From NCBI RefSeq assembly GCF_002995495.1, contig NZ_PVZV01000015.1, forward strand, positions 30,488 through 94,487: 64,000 nt of DNA, given 5' to 3'. The stretch comes from Actinocorallia populi. Its GTDB lineage: Bacteria; Actinomycetota; Actinomycetes; Streptosporangiales; Streptosporangiaceae. Under the pieces are notes generated by a model. That model was not told where the DNA came from. It did no database searches and was given only the letters and a program-made list of their open reading frames with translations. Both the position numbers and the translations under genes were made by a program. Positions 1 through 8,172 of this stretch are shown one piece after another; positions within the stretch are counted from its first letter, which is position 1, and the number at the start of each line of letters is the position of its first letter.

Positions 1-272
1 ACCTCGCCCACCAGATCGACGTGCTCGACCTGGTGCGCGAGCTCAACGGCGACGGCCACACCGTCGTCATGGTCCTGCACGACCTGAACCTCGCCGCCCG
101 CTACTGCGACCACCTCGTGGCCATGCGCGACGGGAAGGTGGCGGCGCAGGGAGCCCCCGGCGAGGTGCTCACCGCCGAGCTGGTCCGCGAGGTCTTCTCC
201 CTCGACGCCCAGATCATCACCGACCCGTCCGCGGGCACCCCGCTGGTGATCCCGCTCAGCCGCCTGCGCTGA
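1..272 (+). CDS. ABC transporter ATP-binding protein, C-terminal fragment (iron-siderophore type)
   Basis: This is the end of a gene that starts before the window; the open frame runs in from position 3. The visible 90 residues contain the switch (H-loop) region VLHDLNLAARYCD followed by the typical end of FecE/FepC/FhuC-like ATPases (VAMRDGKVAAQGAPGEVLTAELVREVFSLDAQIITDPSAG is split here only for reading; key parts are DGKVAAQG and the Leu-Val-Arg-Glu-Val-Phe segment). In this family the protein drives import of ferric siderophores, haem or cobalamin through a partner permease. The family call rests on the C-terminal pattern only, since the Walker A, signature and Walker B motifs are outside the window. 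It converges on the TetR gene, and the two stop codons share one hairpin. Confidence 0.8.
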   Translation, partial: LAHQIDVLDLVRELNGDGHTVVMVLHDLNLAARYCDHLVAMRDGKVAAQGAPGEVLTAELVREVFSLDAQIITDPSAGTPLVIPLSRLR

Positions 273-289
273 GCGGCGCTCCTCAGCGC
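266..289. terminator. bidirectional terminator-like hairpin spanning two stop codons
   Basis: Arms GCGCTGAG (266-273) and CTCAGCGC (282-289) form an 8-bp perfect stem with an 8-nt loop. The hairpin contains the stop codons of both converging genes (ABC ATPase and TetR), so it could end transcription from both sides. There is no U-tract, which is usual in high-GC actinomycetes. Confidence 0.55.
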
Positions 290-963
290 AGCCCGGCGAA
301 GTCGGCCATCCGTGCGACGGCGTGCCGGAAGAACGGGCCCGCGGGATCGGCGCTGCCCGCGAACTGGCCGAACACCTCGAAGGTGATCAGGCCGAACAGC
401 TGCGACCACACCATGAGCAGCCGGGTGACCTCCTCGGGGGCGAGGTCCAGGTTCGCGGCGTCCGCGACCGCCCGCATCTGCGCGTCGAGCCCGCCCTCCA
501 GCGGAGCGGGGCAGGCCGGGGCCAGCGGCCGCCCGGCAAGGAGGATCTCGGCGCACCGCAGGACGACCCTGGTCCCGGCCTCGAGGGTCTCGGCCGGCGC
601 CCGGTATCCGGGGACGGGCGTGCCGTAGAGCAGCGCGTACTCGTGCGGGTGGGCCACGGCCCATTCCCGCACCGCCGAGCACACCAGCATCCAGCGCTCC
701 CGCGGCGCGGCCTCCGGCCGGTCCGCGCCCGTCGCGGCGTCTCCCAGCGCGTTGTAGGCGTCCAGGATGAGCGCGGTCAGCAGCTCGTCCCGGCTGGGGA
801 AGTAGCGGTAGATGGCCGAGGACGCCATGCCCAGTGCGCGGGCCACCGACCGCAGCGACAGCTGGGCGGCGCCCACCTCGCTGAGCTGCCTTCCGGCCTC
901 CCGCTTGATCTCGTGCGTCAGTTCGGCGCGGGCCCTCTCGCGGGCGGTGCGGATCGCGTTCAT
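283..963 (-). CDS. TetR-family transcriptional regulator
   Basis: A 226-aa protein with the N-terminal TetR helix-turn-helix at about residues 35-65 (LSLRSVARALGMASSAIYRYF, the signature ending in YRYFPSRDEL). The C-terminal ligand-binding half is rich in Trp, Leu and Ala and resembles the WHG-type TetR C-domain. I chose the ATG at 963 (MNAIRTARERAR) over an upstream ATG at 987 because the family usually has few residues before the first helix. It is divergent from the DUF385 gene at 1078. Two palindromes in the 114-bp gap (997-1009 and 1049-1061) are likely its operators, so autoregulation plus control of the neighbour is the expected arrangement. The ligand is unknown. Confidence 0.88.
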   Translation of the reverse strand: MNAIRTARERARAELTHEIKREAGRQLSEVGAAQLSLRSVARALGMASSAIYRYFPSRDELLTALILDAYNALGDAATGADRPEAAPRERWMLVCSAVREWAVAHPHEYALLYGTPVPGYRAPAETLEAGTRVVLRCAEILLAGRPLAPACPAPLEGGLDAQMRAVADAANLDLAPEEVTRLLMVWSQLFGLITFEVFGQFAGSADPAGPFFRHAVARMADFAGLR

Positions 964-996
964 CCCACCAGTCTGCCAGAGCGCCAAGCCAGAACG

Positions 997-1009
997 AGAG
1001 CAGTGCTCT
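997..1009. promoter_or_regulatory. palindromic operator, copy 1 (TetR)
   Basis: AGAGCA-G-TGCTCT is a perfect 13-bp palindrome with one central base. It lies 34 bp upstream of the chosen TetR start. A near-copy is found at 1049-1061, with centres 52 bp apart (about five helical turns), so two dimers would sit on the same DNA face. Confidence 0.6.
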
Positions 1010-1048
1010 TGCTTCTGTCCGGCACATGGTGTTCAATGTTCTCAAGCG

Positions 1049-1061
1049 AGAGCACTGCTCA
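1049..1061. promoter_or_regulatory. palindromic operator, copy 2 (TetR)
   Basis: AGAGCA-C-TGCTCA matches copy 1 with only the centre and last base changed. It ends 16 bp before the ATG of the DUF385 gene and abuts its ribosome binding site, a position suited to repression. Confidence 0.6.
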
Positions 1062-1077
1062 CAAAGGAGAACATCGC

Positions 1078-1512
1078 ATGCGTTACGTCGAGGCAGGCCG
1101 GACCGCCGCCCTCTTCAACGGTTTCGTCGGCTGGCTGACCGCCAGGGGCGTGAGCCTCTGGGGCGCCCACCTGGTGGCCGTCCGCGGCCGCAAGAGCGGC
1201 GAGTGGCGCACCAACCCCGTCAACCCCCTCACCGTGGAGGGCGAGCGCTACCTCGTCGCCCCGCGCGGGCACGCCCACTGGGTGCGCAACCTGCGCGCCG
1301 CCGGCGGCCGCGGGGAACTGCGCCTGGGCCGGAAGGCCAAGCCGTTCAACGCCGTCGAGCTGCCGGACGCCGCGAAGCCGGACATCCTGCGCGCCTACCT
1401 CAAGCGCTGGAAGTTCGAGGTGGGCGTGTTCTTCGACGGGCTCGACCACAACTCCTCGGACGAGGAGCTGCTGCGCGTCGCGCCGGGGTACCCCGTCTTC
1501 CGGATCTCCTGA
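1078..1512 (+). CDS. DUF385 / deazaflavin-dependent nitroreductase-family protein
   Basis: A 144-aa protein of the actinobacterial split-barrel family (DUF385, Ddn-like). Members bind F420 or related flavins and reduce quinones, nitroimidazoles or other electrophiles. The visible hallmarks are the early VRGRKSGEWRTNPVNPL segment (family pattern of the TxGRKSG type), then YLVAPRGHAHWVRNLRAAG, which matches the ligand-binding SxGG...HPxWYxNL region in spirit with H-W-V-R-N-L. The ATG at 1078 follows a good AAAGGAGA at 8-nt spacing, so the much longer upstream open frame is not real. Divergent from the TetR regulator whose operator overlaps this promoter. Substrate unknown. Confidence 0.82.
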   Translation: MRYVEAGRTAALFNGFVGWLTARGVSLWGAHLVAVRGRKSGEWRTNPVNPLTVEGERYLVAPRGHAHWVRNLRAAGGRGELRLGRKAKPFNAVELPDAAKPDILRAYLKRWKFEVGVFFDGLDHNSSDEELLRVAPGYPVFRIS

Positions 1513-1552
1513 TGGATGGGACGGCGGGAGCCCGGACGGCGGCCGCTGCGGC

Positions 1553-3085
1553 ATGATGCCCGTCGTGGTCACTGAGGGCATGGCAGGCGCGGCGGAGTTC
1601 AGGGTGGTCTCGGTGGTGCGGCGGCACGGCCGGGAGCGTCCGGAGGCGCCCGCGCTGACGGGCGACGGACGGACGGTCTCCTACGGCGAGCTGGACGCCC
1701 GCTCCAGCCGGGTCGCGCAGGCGCTGCTCGCCGAGGGCGTCCGGGCCGGAGACAGGGTCGCCTACGTCGGCAAGAACGCCCCCGAGTACTTCGACCTCCT
1801 CTTCGGCGCGGCCAAGCTCGGCGCGGTCGCCGTCCCGGTGAACTGGCGGCTGACCGGCCGGGAGGTCGAGGCGATCCTCGAGGACGCGGGCGCGGCCGTC
1901 ACCGTGGCGGACCGCGAGGCGGGCCCCTTCCCCGCCCCCGGACGGCTGCTGCGCACCGGCCCGGAGTTCGAGGCATGGCTGGCCGCGCACGAGGCCGCCG
2001 ACCCCGGTTTCACGGGCGCGCCCGACGACATCGTGGCCCAGCTCTACACGTCCGGCACGACCGGCGTCCCCAAGGGCGTGCCGCTGAGCAACCGGAACTT
2101 CTCCGTGGGGGAGCGGCGCGGCTCCCACTGGCTGCTGGACGAGCACTCGGTGAACCTGGTGGCCTCGCCGGTCTTCCACGTCGGCGGGACGGGCTGGGCG
2201 CTCACCGGCCTGCACGCCGGATGCCACCACGTCCTGGTGCGGGACGTGCGCGCCGCCGAGCTGGCGGAGCTGTTCGAACGCCACCGCATCACCAACGGCT
2301 TCGTCGTCCCCGCGGTCCTCCAGGCGCTGTGCGACCTGCCGGGGCGGCACGACTACTCGGCGGTCCGCGCCATCGGCTACGGGGCCGCCCCCATCACCAC
2401 CGGCCTGCTGCGGCGGGTGAAGGAGGTCATCGGCGCCCCGCTCTACCAGGTGTACGGCATGACCGAGACGACCGGCACGATGGTGCAGCTCGACCCCGCC
2501 GACCACGAGCGGGAGGAGCTGCTGCGCTCGGCGGGCCGCCCCTTCCCCTGGGTGGAGCTGAAGGTCGCCGACCCGGACACCGGACGGGAGCTGCCGCGGG
2601 GCGAGACCGGCGAGGTGTGGGTGCGCTCGGACCAGAACACGCGCGGCTACTGGAACCGCCCGGAGGAGACCGCGCGGCTGCTCACCCCGGACGGCTGGCT
2701 GCGCACCGGCGACGCCGGCCACCTCGGCCCCGAGGGCCACCTCTTCCTCACCGACCGCATCAAGGACATGATCGTCACCGGCGGGGAGAACGTGTACCCG
2801 GTCGAGGTCGAGGAGGTGCTGGCCCGGCACCCCGGCATCGCCGACGTGGCGGTCATCGGCGTGCCCGACCCGCGCTGGGGCGAGAGCGTCCTTGCCGTCG
2901 TGGTGCCCCGCGGCGAGCCGGACGAGGCCGACGTCCTGGAGTACGGCAGGCGCCACCTCGCCGGGTTCAAGCGCCCCCGTTCGGTGGTGTTCCGGGACGA
3001 GCTGCCCCGCAACCCCGGCGGCAAGGTGCTGAAGCGCGACCTGCGCGCCCCCTACTGGGAGGCCGAAGGCCGCGCCATCGGCTGA
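1553..3085 (+). CDS. class I adenylate-forming acyl-CoA ligase
   Basis: A 510-aa AMP-binding enzyme that would activate a carboxylic acid to an acyl-adenylate and then to the CoA thioester. Motifs are in order: the P-loop YTSGTTGVPKG (about residue 164), GMTETTG (about 303), GWLRTGD (about 382), the hinge and ENVYPVEVEEVL (about 408), and the C-terminal catalytic Lys in PRNPGGKVLKRDL near residue 494. Length is normal for FadD-type ligases. The start is uncertain: ATG 1553, GTG 1565 and ATG 1580 are all possible and none has a clear ribosome site. It converges on the esterase/SDR pair. By context it may activate a steroid side chain or propionate-type acid (inference). Confidence 0.88.
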   Translation: MMPVVVTEGMAGAAEFRVVSVVRRHGRERPEAPALTGDGRTVSYGELDARSSRVAQALLAEGVRAGDRVAYVGKNAPEYFDLLFGAAKLGAVAVPVNWRLTGREVEAILEDAGAAVTVADREAGPFPAPGRLLRTGPEFEAWLAAHEAADPGFTGAPDDIVAQLYTSGTTGVPKGVPLSNRNFSVGERRGSHWLLDEHSVNLVASPVFHVGGTGWALTGLHAGCHHVLVRDVRAAELAELFERHRITNGFVVPAVLQALCDLPGRHDYSAVRAIGYGAAPITTGLLRRVKEVIGAPLYQVYGMTETTGTMVQLDPADHEREELLRSAGRPFPWVELKVADPDTGRELPRGETGEVWVRSDQNTRGYWNRPEETARLLTPDGWLRTGDAGHLGPEGHLFLTDRIKDMIVTGGENVYPVEVEEVLARHPGIADVAVIGVPDPRWGESVLAVVVPRGEPDEADVLEYGRRHLAGFKRPRSVVFRDELPRNPGGKVLKRDLRAPYWEAEGRAIG

Positions 3086-3106
3086 CCGCGTGCGGCAGGT
3101 GCCCTC

Positions 3107-4026
3107 TCACCGCAAGAGCTCCCTCCTCAGGACGGAGCAGGCGAGCGCGACGGCCTCGCGCGCGGCAGGGAGGACGTGCGTGAGGGTGATGAAGCCGTGG
3201 AACGCCCCGTCGAAGCGGTGCGCCTCGACCGGGACGCCGGCCGCCTCCAGCTCGGCGGCGTACGCCTCGCCCTCGTCGCGGAGCGGGTCGTACTCCGCGG
3301 TGATCACGCAGGCGGAGGGCAGCCGCGCCAGGTCCGCGGCGCGCAGCGGAGAGGCGGAGCGTCCTGGCTCCCCGCCGAGGTACTGCTCCCAGTACCAGGC
3401 CATCGCCTTGGCCGTCAGGAACCCGTCCTCGGCGTGCTCGGCGTAGGACGCGGTGTCCATCGCCGCGTCGGTGACCGGATAGACCAGCAGCTGGTGCCGG
3501 ACGGCGGGGCCGCCCGCGTCCCGCGCCCGCAGCGCCGCGCGGGCGGCGAGGTTCCCCCCGGCGCTGTCCCCGGCCACCGCGATCCGCTCCGGGTCCCCGC
3601 CGAACGAGGCGGCGTGGTCGCGGACCCAGACCAGCGCGGTGTAGGCGTCGTCCTCGGCCACGGGATACCGGTGCTCGGGCGCCAGCCGGTAGTCCACCGA
3701 CACCACGATCGCTCCGCTTCCCGCGCACAGCTCGCGTACGAGCCCGTCATGGCTGTCGAGCCCGCAGAGCACGAACCCGCCGCCGTGGAAGAACACCACG
3801 ACCGGGGGAGCGGCCCCGCCGGAGCCTGTGCCGAGCGGCCGGTAGACGCGGACGGGGACGCCGTCCGCGTCGTGGTCCTCCACCCGGCCGACGGGGGGCC
3901 GCGGGAGGTCGGGGGCGGGGGCGGCGGCCAGGACGGCGCGGGCCTCGGCGGCGTCGAAGACGGTGTCGCCGACGGCGGGGAAGCCCGCGCTCATCGCGTC
4001 GCGGATCCGCCGGGTGCGCGCGTCCA

Positions 4027-4027
<1 letters not shown>
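3107..4027 (-). CDS. alpha/beta-hydrolase of the hormone-sensitive lipase family
   Basis: A 306-aa esterase/lipase. It has the HSL-family oxyanion motif FHGGGFVLC (about residue 86), the nucleophile elbow GDSAGG (about 155), and a C-terminal catalytic Asp (EYDPLRDEG) and His (DGAFHGF). The start ATG at 4027 overlaps the stop of the upstream SDR gene (TGATG), so the two are translationally coupled. Coupling to a hydroxysteroid dehydrogenase suggests hydrolysis of steroid or acyl esters, but this is inferred from position only. No signal peptide is seen, so it should be cytoplasmic. Confidence 0.87.
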
Positions 4028-4818
<791 letters not shown>

Positions 4819-4850
4819 ATGGTGGTGATGGTGCGGTCTAAGCTGATTCC

Positions 4851-5438
4851 ATGGAGCGCCCGGATCCGACGAAGCTGCCCCCGACCGCCTGGGCGGTGCT
4901 GGGGATCCTCGCCTTCGGCGAGGAGCTGACCGGATACGAGGTCAGGCAGTGGGCCGACCACGTGCTCCGGCACTTCTACTGGAGCCCGGCGATGAGCCAG
5001 ATCTACTCCGAGCTGAAGCGGCTGGAGAAGGTCGGCTACGCGGTCTCCCGGTCGGCGGTCTCCGACGACGGCCGCAGCAAGCGGGTGTACGCGATCACCG
5101 CGTCCGGTGAGGCCGCGCTGGCCGAGTGGGCCGGGCGCGCCCCCGTCGAACCGCCGGTGCTCAAGCACGGCCCGATGCTGCGCGCCTGGCTCGGCCACCT
5201 CTCGACGCCCGAGCGGCTGCGCGAGCAGCTCATGGAGTACCGGGCGGACACGGAGAGGGAGCTGGCGGAGGCCGAGTACTCGCGGGAGGTCGCCGCCCGG
5301 TTCCCCGAGTGGGCGTACCCCGAGCTGACCATCCGCTGGGCGACCCGCTACTACGCGGTGCAGCGCGATCTCGCCGACCGGATGCTCGCCGACCTGGCGG
5401 AGGCGGCGGACGGCGGGGAGCGGGAGGAGTCAGCATGA
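4851..5438 (+). CDS. PadR-family transcriptional regulator (paralogue 1)
   Basis: A 195-aa PadR protein with the N-terminal winged helix (PTAWAVLGILAFGEELTGYE, YWSPAMSQIYSELKRLEKVGY) and a C-terminal helical dimerisation arm of the vir-type. It is clearly paralogous to the PadR at 7478-8086: both share YWSP..SQIY.ELKRLEK.GYA, R.KRVY.IT..G and AP.EPPVLKHG.MLR.WLGHL. No ribosome site precedes the ATG; a TAAGCT -10-like hexamer ends 6 nt before it, so the mRNA may be leaderless. It converges with the ligase at 5430 and overlaps it by 9 nt. It probably controls the divergent SDR-esterase pair. Confidence 0.88.
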   Translation: MERPDPTKLPPTAWAVLGILAFGEELTGYEVRQWADHVLRHFYWSPAMSQIYSELKRLEKVGYAVSRSAVSDDGRSKRVYAITASGEAALAEWAGRAPVEPPVLKHGPMLRAWLGHLSTPERLREQLMEYRADTERELAEAEYSREVAARFPEWAYPELTIRWATRYYAVQRDLADRMLADLAEAADGGEREESA

Positions 5439-6884
5439 CGCCTCCCGGAGCCGGTGCTTGAGGACCTTGCCGCCGGGGTTGCGCGGCAGGGAGTCGACGA
5501 AGTGGTAGTGGCGCGGCACCTTGAAGTTGGCCAGGCGTTCGCGCAGCCAGGCGGTGAGCTCGTCCGGACCTGCGGGGGAGCGTAGGACGAGGAAGGCGGC
5601 GCCGACCTCGCCGAGCCGCTCGTCGGGCACGCCGATGACCGAGGCGTCGGCGACCGCCGGATGGGTGACCAGGACGTTCTCGATCTCGGCGGGATAGGCG
5701 TTGAACCCGCCGACGACGAACATGTCCTTGAGCCGGTCGGTGACCGTCAGGTAGCCGCGCTCGTCCAGGGTGCCGACGTCGCCGGTGTGCAGCCAGCCGT
5801 CGGCGTCGATCGCCTCGGCGGTGGCCCGCGGGTCGTCGAGGTAGCCCCGCATGACGTTGTGGCCGCGCACCAGGATCTCGCCGGTCCGCTCGTCGATGCG
5901 GACCTCGGTGCCGGGCAGGGCGGGCCCGGTCGTGGTGGCCACGGTGGCGGCGTCGGCGTCGACGGGGCAGATCGAGACGACGCCGCAGGACTCGCTGAGC
6001 CCGTAGGCGGTGAAGACCGAGGGGACGCCCAGTTCCTCGCGGATCCGCCGGATGAGGTCGACCGGGACGTTGGCCGCGCCCGTCCCGGCCAGGCGCACCC
6101 GGTGGGCGGGCCGGTCCCGCGCCTCCAGCAGGGAGAAGAAGACGGTCGGCGGCCCCATGAGCACGCTGATGCGCTCGTCGGCCAGGCGCTCGGCCGTGCG
6201 GCGCACGTCGAAGACCGGCTCCGGGACCATCGTGACGCCGTTGAGCAGGCAGGCGAGGATCCCGGCCTTGTACCCGAAGGTGTGGAAGAACGGGTTGATC
6301 AGCAGGTAGCGGTCGCCGGGGCGGAGCGTCACGACCTTCGACCATTCGGCGAAGACCCGGAGGTTCTGCCCGTGCGTGGTGAGGACGCCCTTGGGTCTGC
6401 CGGTGGTGCCGGAGGTGAAGACGATGTCGGAGACGTCCTGCGCGGAGACCTCCGGCAGGTCCGTCTCCGGACCGGGCGGCACGCGGTCGATCAGCACCGT
6501 CCGGGCGAGGTCGGGGAGGTCCTCGCCCTCCAGCATCGCGGGGTAGTCGACGCCGAGGAAGCCGTCCACGGTGTAGAGCGCGACCGCCCCGCTGCGGCGC
6601 AGGATGTCGGCGGCCTCGGCCCCCCTGTAGCGCGTGTTCAGCGGTACCAGCACCGCTCCCGCGCTGCTCAGCCCGAGTGCCTGGACGATCCAGTGCCGGC
6701 TGTTGGGCGCCCAGATCCCGACGCGGTCCCGGGGCCGGATGCCGAGCGCGACGGCGGCGCGGGCGGCCTCGCGCACCTGCTCGGCCAGGTGGGCGAAGGT
6801 CCAGCGGACCTCGCCGTCCACCAGGGCCTCGCGATCACCGTGGGTGGCGGCGGCGTGCTCGACGAGCGTCGGGATCGTGTCCAA
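5430..6884 (-). CDS. class I adenylate-forming acyl-CoA ligase
   Basis: A second AMP-binding ligase, 484 aa from the chosen start. Motifs: FTSGTTGRPKG, YGLSESCG, GWLHTGD, FNAYPAEIENVL and the terminal PRNPGGKVLKHRL with the catalytic Lys. I chose the TTG at 6884 because it follows AGGAGGGACC directly; the ATG at 6923 would lie in the promoter region and has no ribosome site. The YGLSESCG variant and FNAYPAE suggest medium-chain or steroid-side-chain acids as in FadD3/FadD17-like enzymes, but the substrate cannot be read from sequence. It is divergent from the HsaB-like flavin reductase, with a promoter element at 6931-6959 between them. Confidence 0.86.
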   Translation of the reverse strand: MDTIPTLVEHAAATHGDREALVDGEVRWTFAHLAEQVREAARAAVALGIRPRDRVGIWAPNSRHWIVQALGLSSAGAVLVPLNTRYRGAEAADILRRSGAVALYTVDGFLGVDYPAMLEGEDLPDLARTVLIDRVPPGPETDLPEVSAQDVSDIVFTSGTTGRPKGVLTTHGQNLRVFAEWSKVVTLRPGDRYLLINPFFHTFGYKAGILACLLNGVTMVPEPVFDVRRTAERLADERISVLMGPPTVFFSLLEARDRPAHRVRLAGTGAANVPVDLIRRIREELGVPSVFTAYGLSESCGVVSICPVDADAATVATTTGPALPGTEVRIDERTGEILVRGHNVMRGYLDDPRATAEAIDADGWLHTGDVGTLDERGYLTVTDRLKDMFVVGGFNAYPAEIENVLVTHPAVADASVIGVPDERLGEVGAAFLVLRSPAGPDELTAWLRERLANFKVPRHYHFVDSLPRNPGGKVLKHRLREASC

Positions 6885-6906
6885 GGTCCCTCCTCTTTCG
6901 GTTGCC

Positions 6907-6936
6907 TTGACATGGAACCACACCGATGCTTCTAAT
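6907..6936 (+). promoter_or_regulatory. sigma-70-type promoter of the flavin reductase gene
   Basis: TTGACA (6907-6912), 18-nt spacer, TCTAAT (6931-6936). The -10 box overlaps the AT-rich palindromic element at 6935-6950, so a repressor bound there would block this promoter. Confidence 0.55.
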
Positions 6937-6950
6937 CGGAATATTCCTAA
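6935..6950. promoter_or_regulatory. AT-rich operator candidate, site A
   Basis: ATCGGAATATTCCTAA contains the perfect core GGAATATTCC and is followed by AAGTGAAAT. It resembles site B (8136-8151, TTAGTAATATTCCTAA). Read on the minus strand both show ATTTC-NNN-TAGGAATATT. Such an AT-rich block is unusual in this genome and both lie between divergent genes of the steroid region. Confidence 0.5.
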
Positions 6951-6979
6951 GTGAAATATCGGAGACTCGGAGGAAACCC

Positions 6980-7468
6980 ATGACGGCCACGACCCCCCAG
7001 GTGCACCCCGCCGAGATGCGGCGCGTGCTCGGAACCTTCGCCAGCGGAGTCGTCGCGGTGACCGCGGTCCTGGACGGAGAACCGGTCGGCATGGTCTGCC
7101 AGTCGTTCTCCTCGTTGTCGCTGGAGCCGCCGCTGGTGACGTTCTGCCCCGGGAACGGCTCGACGAGCTGGCCGAAGATCCGGCGGGCGGGCGGGTTCGC
7201 GGTCAACGTCCTGGCCGCCGACCAGGAGGACCTCTGCATGGCGCTCGCCGGACCGCGCAAGTTCGAGGGCGTCGCCTGGCGGGAGGGCGCCAACGGCGCG
7301 CCCCTCCTGCCGGGCGCGCTGGCGTGGATCGAGGCGGACCTGTCCGCGGAGCTGCCCGGCGGCGACCACAGCATCGTCATCGGCGCGGTCACCGCGCTGG
7401 CCGCCGAGCGGGACGCCGCGCCGCTCCTGTTCTTCCGCAGCTCCTTCGGGAGCCTGGTCACCGCCTGA
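6980..7468 (+). CDS. hsaB: HsaB-like flavin reductase, partner of the HsaA monooxygenase
   Basis: A 162-aa flavin reductase domain protein (HpaC family). The run GMVCQSF followed by SLSLEPPLVTFCP and the segment GGDHSIVIGAV match HsaB, which supplies reduced FMN from NADH to HsaA during hydroxylation of the steroid-derived phenol 3-HSA. It is somewhat shorter than mycobacterial HsaB (about 187 aa) and lacks its C-terminal tail. ATG 6980 follows GGAGGAAACCC; the in-frame upstream ATG at 6926 lies before the promoter. The gene stands 2.8 kb away from hsaA rather than next to it. A different partner, such as the LLM enzyme at 8173, is possible. Confidence 0.75.
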   Translation: MTATTPQVHPAEMRRVLGTFASGVVAVTAVLDGEPVGMVCQSFSSLSLEPPLVTFCPGNGSTSWPKIRRAGGFAVNVLAADQEDLCMALAGPRKFEGVAWREGANGAPLLPGALAWIEADLSAELPGGDHSIVIGAVTALAAERDAAPLLFFRSSFGSLVTA

Positions 7469-7477
7469 GGGCGGTGC

Positions 7478-8086
7478 CTACTTCCGGAAGCGGGCGTAGG
7501 CGCCCGGCTCCGGCTTCGGCCGCGGCCGGGCGGCGAGCTCCTCGAGGTCCTCCAGCATCTGCTGCGCCAGATCGCGTTCGGCCTCGTAGTACCGCTGCGA
7601 CCAGCGCAGCACCATCTCGGGATACGCCCAGGCGGCGATCTCGGAGGCCCCCTCGGCGTCGGCCAGGGCGAGCCGGCTCATCTTCTCGGCGTAGTCGCGG
7701 TGCTGCGCGATGATCTCGCGCAGCCGCTCGGGCTCCAGCAGGTGGCCGAGCCAGACGCGGAGCATCACGCCGTGCTTGAGGACGGGGGGCTCGACGGGGG
7801 CGTCCCTCGCCCAGTGCCGCACCGCCTCCCGGCCCGCGTCGGTGATCGTGTAGACGCGCTTGCCCCGGGTGCTCTCGGTCAGCTCCACCCGTGAGAGGGC
7901 GTACCCGGCCTTCTCCAGCCGCTTCAACTCGCCGTAGATCTGGCTGTAGGAGGGGCTCCAGTAGAAGAACTTCAGGCTCCAGTCGGCCCACTTCTTCAGG
8001 TCGTATCCCGACAGCTCCTGCCCGAAGGACAGCAGGCCGAGCACGGCCCAGCTCGTCGGGGGCAGGTTCGGCGGCTCCTGTGTCAC
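7478..8086 (-). CDS. PadR-family transcriptional regulator (paralogue 2)
   Basis: A 202-aa PadR protein with a winged helix at residues 8-80 (PTSWAVLGLLSFGQELSGYD, YWSPSYSQIYGELKRLEKAGYAL) and a long C-terminal helical arm. It is a paralogue of the PadR at 4851. It converges on the flavin reductase gene with a 9-nt gap and is divergent from the LLM monooxygenase; site B (8136-8151) lies in the 86-bp gap between them and is the natural candidate for its operator. Phenolic acids are the classic PadR inducers, but here a steroid intermediate is as likely. Confidence 0.88.
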   Translation of the reverse strand: MTQEPPNLPPTSWAVLGLLSFGQELSGYDLKKWADWSLKFFYWSPSYSQIYGELKRLEKAGYALSRVELTESTRGKRVYTITDAGREAVRHWARDAPVEPPVLKHGVMLRVWLGHLLEPERLREIIAQHRDYAEKMSRLALADAEGASEIAAWAYPEMVLRWSQRYYEAERDLAQQMLEDLEELAARPRPKPEPGAYARFRK

Positions 8087-8135
8087 ACCCGGCAGCGTAT
8101 CCGAACCGCGATGTTGTCCCCGTGCTATATGTCTG

Positions 8136-8151
8136 TTAGTAATATTCCTAA
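8136..8151. promoter_or_regulatory. AT-rich operator candidate, site B
   Basis: TTAGTAATATTCCTAA is an inverted repeat of the form TTAG-N-AATATT-N-CTAA, lying between the PadR gene (start 8086) and the LLM gene (GTG 8173). It is followed by TCGAAAT, matching the AAGTGAAAT that follows site A. A weaker relative (ATTTCTAATTGGAAC) is at 10196-10210 before hsaA. Confidence 0.55.
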
Positions 8152-8172
8152 TCGAAATACCTGGAGGTTCCC

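Noticed and set aside
322..1077. Long upstream extension of the DUF385 gene
   Set aside because: It crosses the TetR gene and the operators; a clear SD marks ATG 1078.
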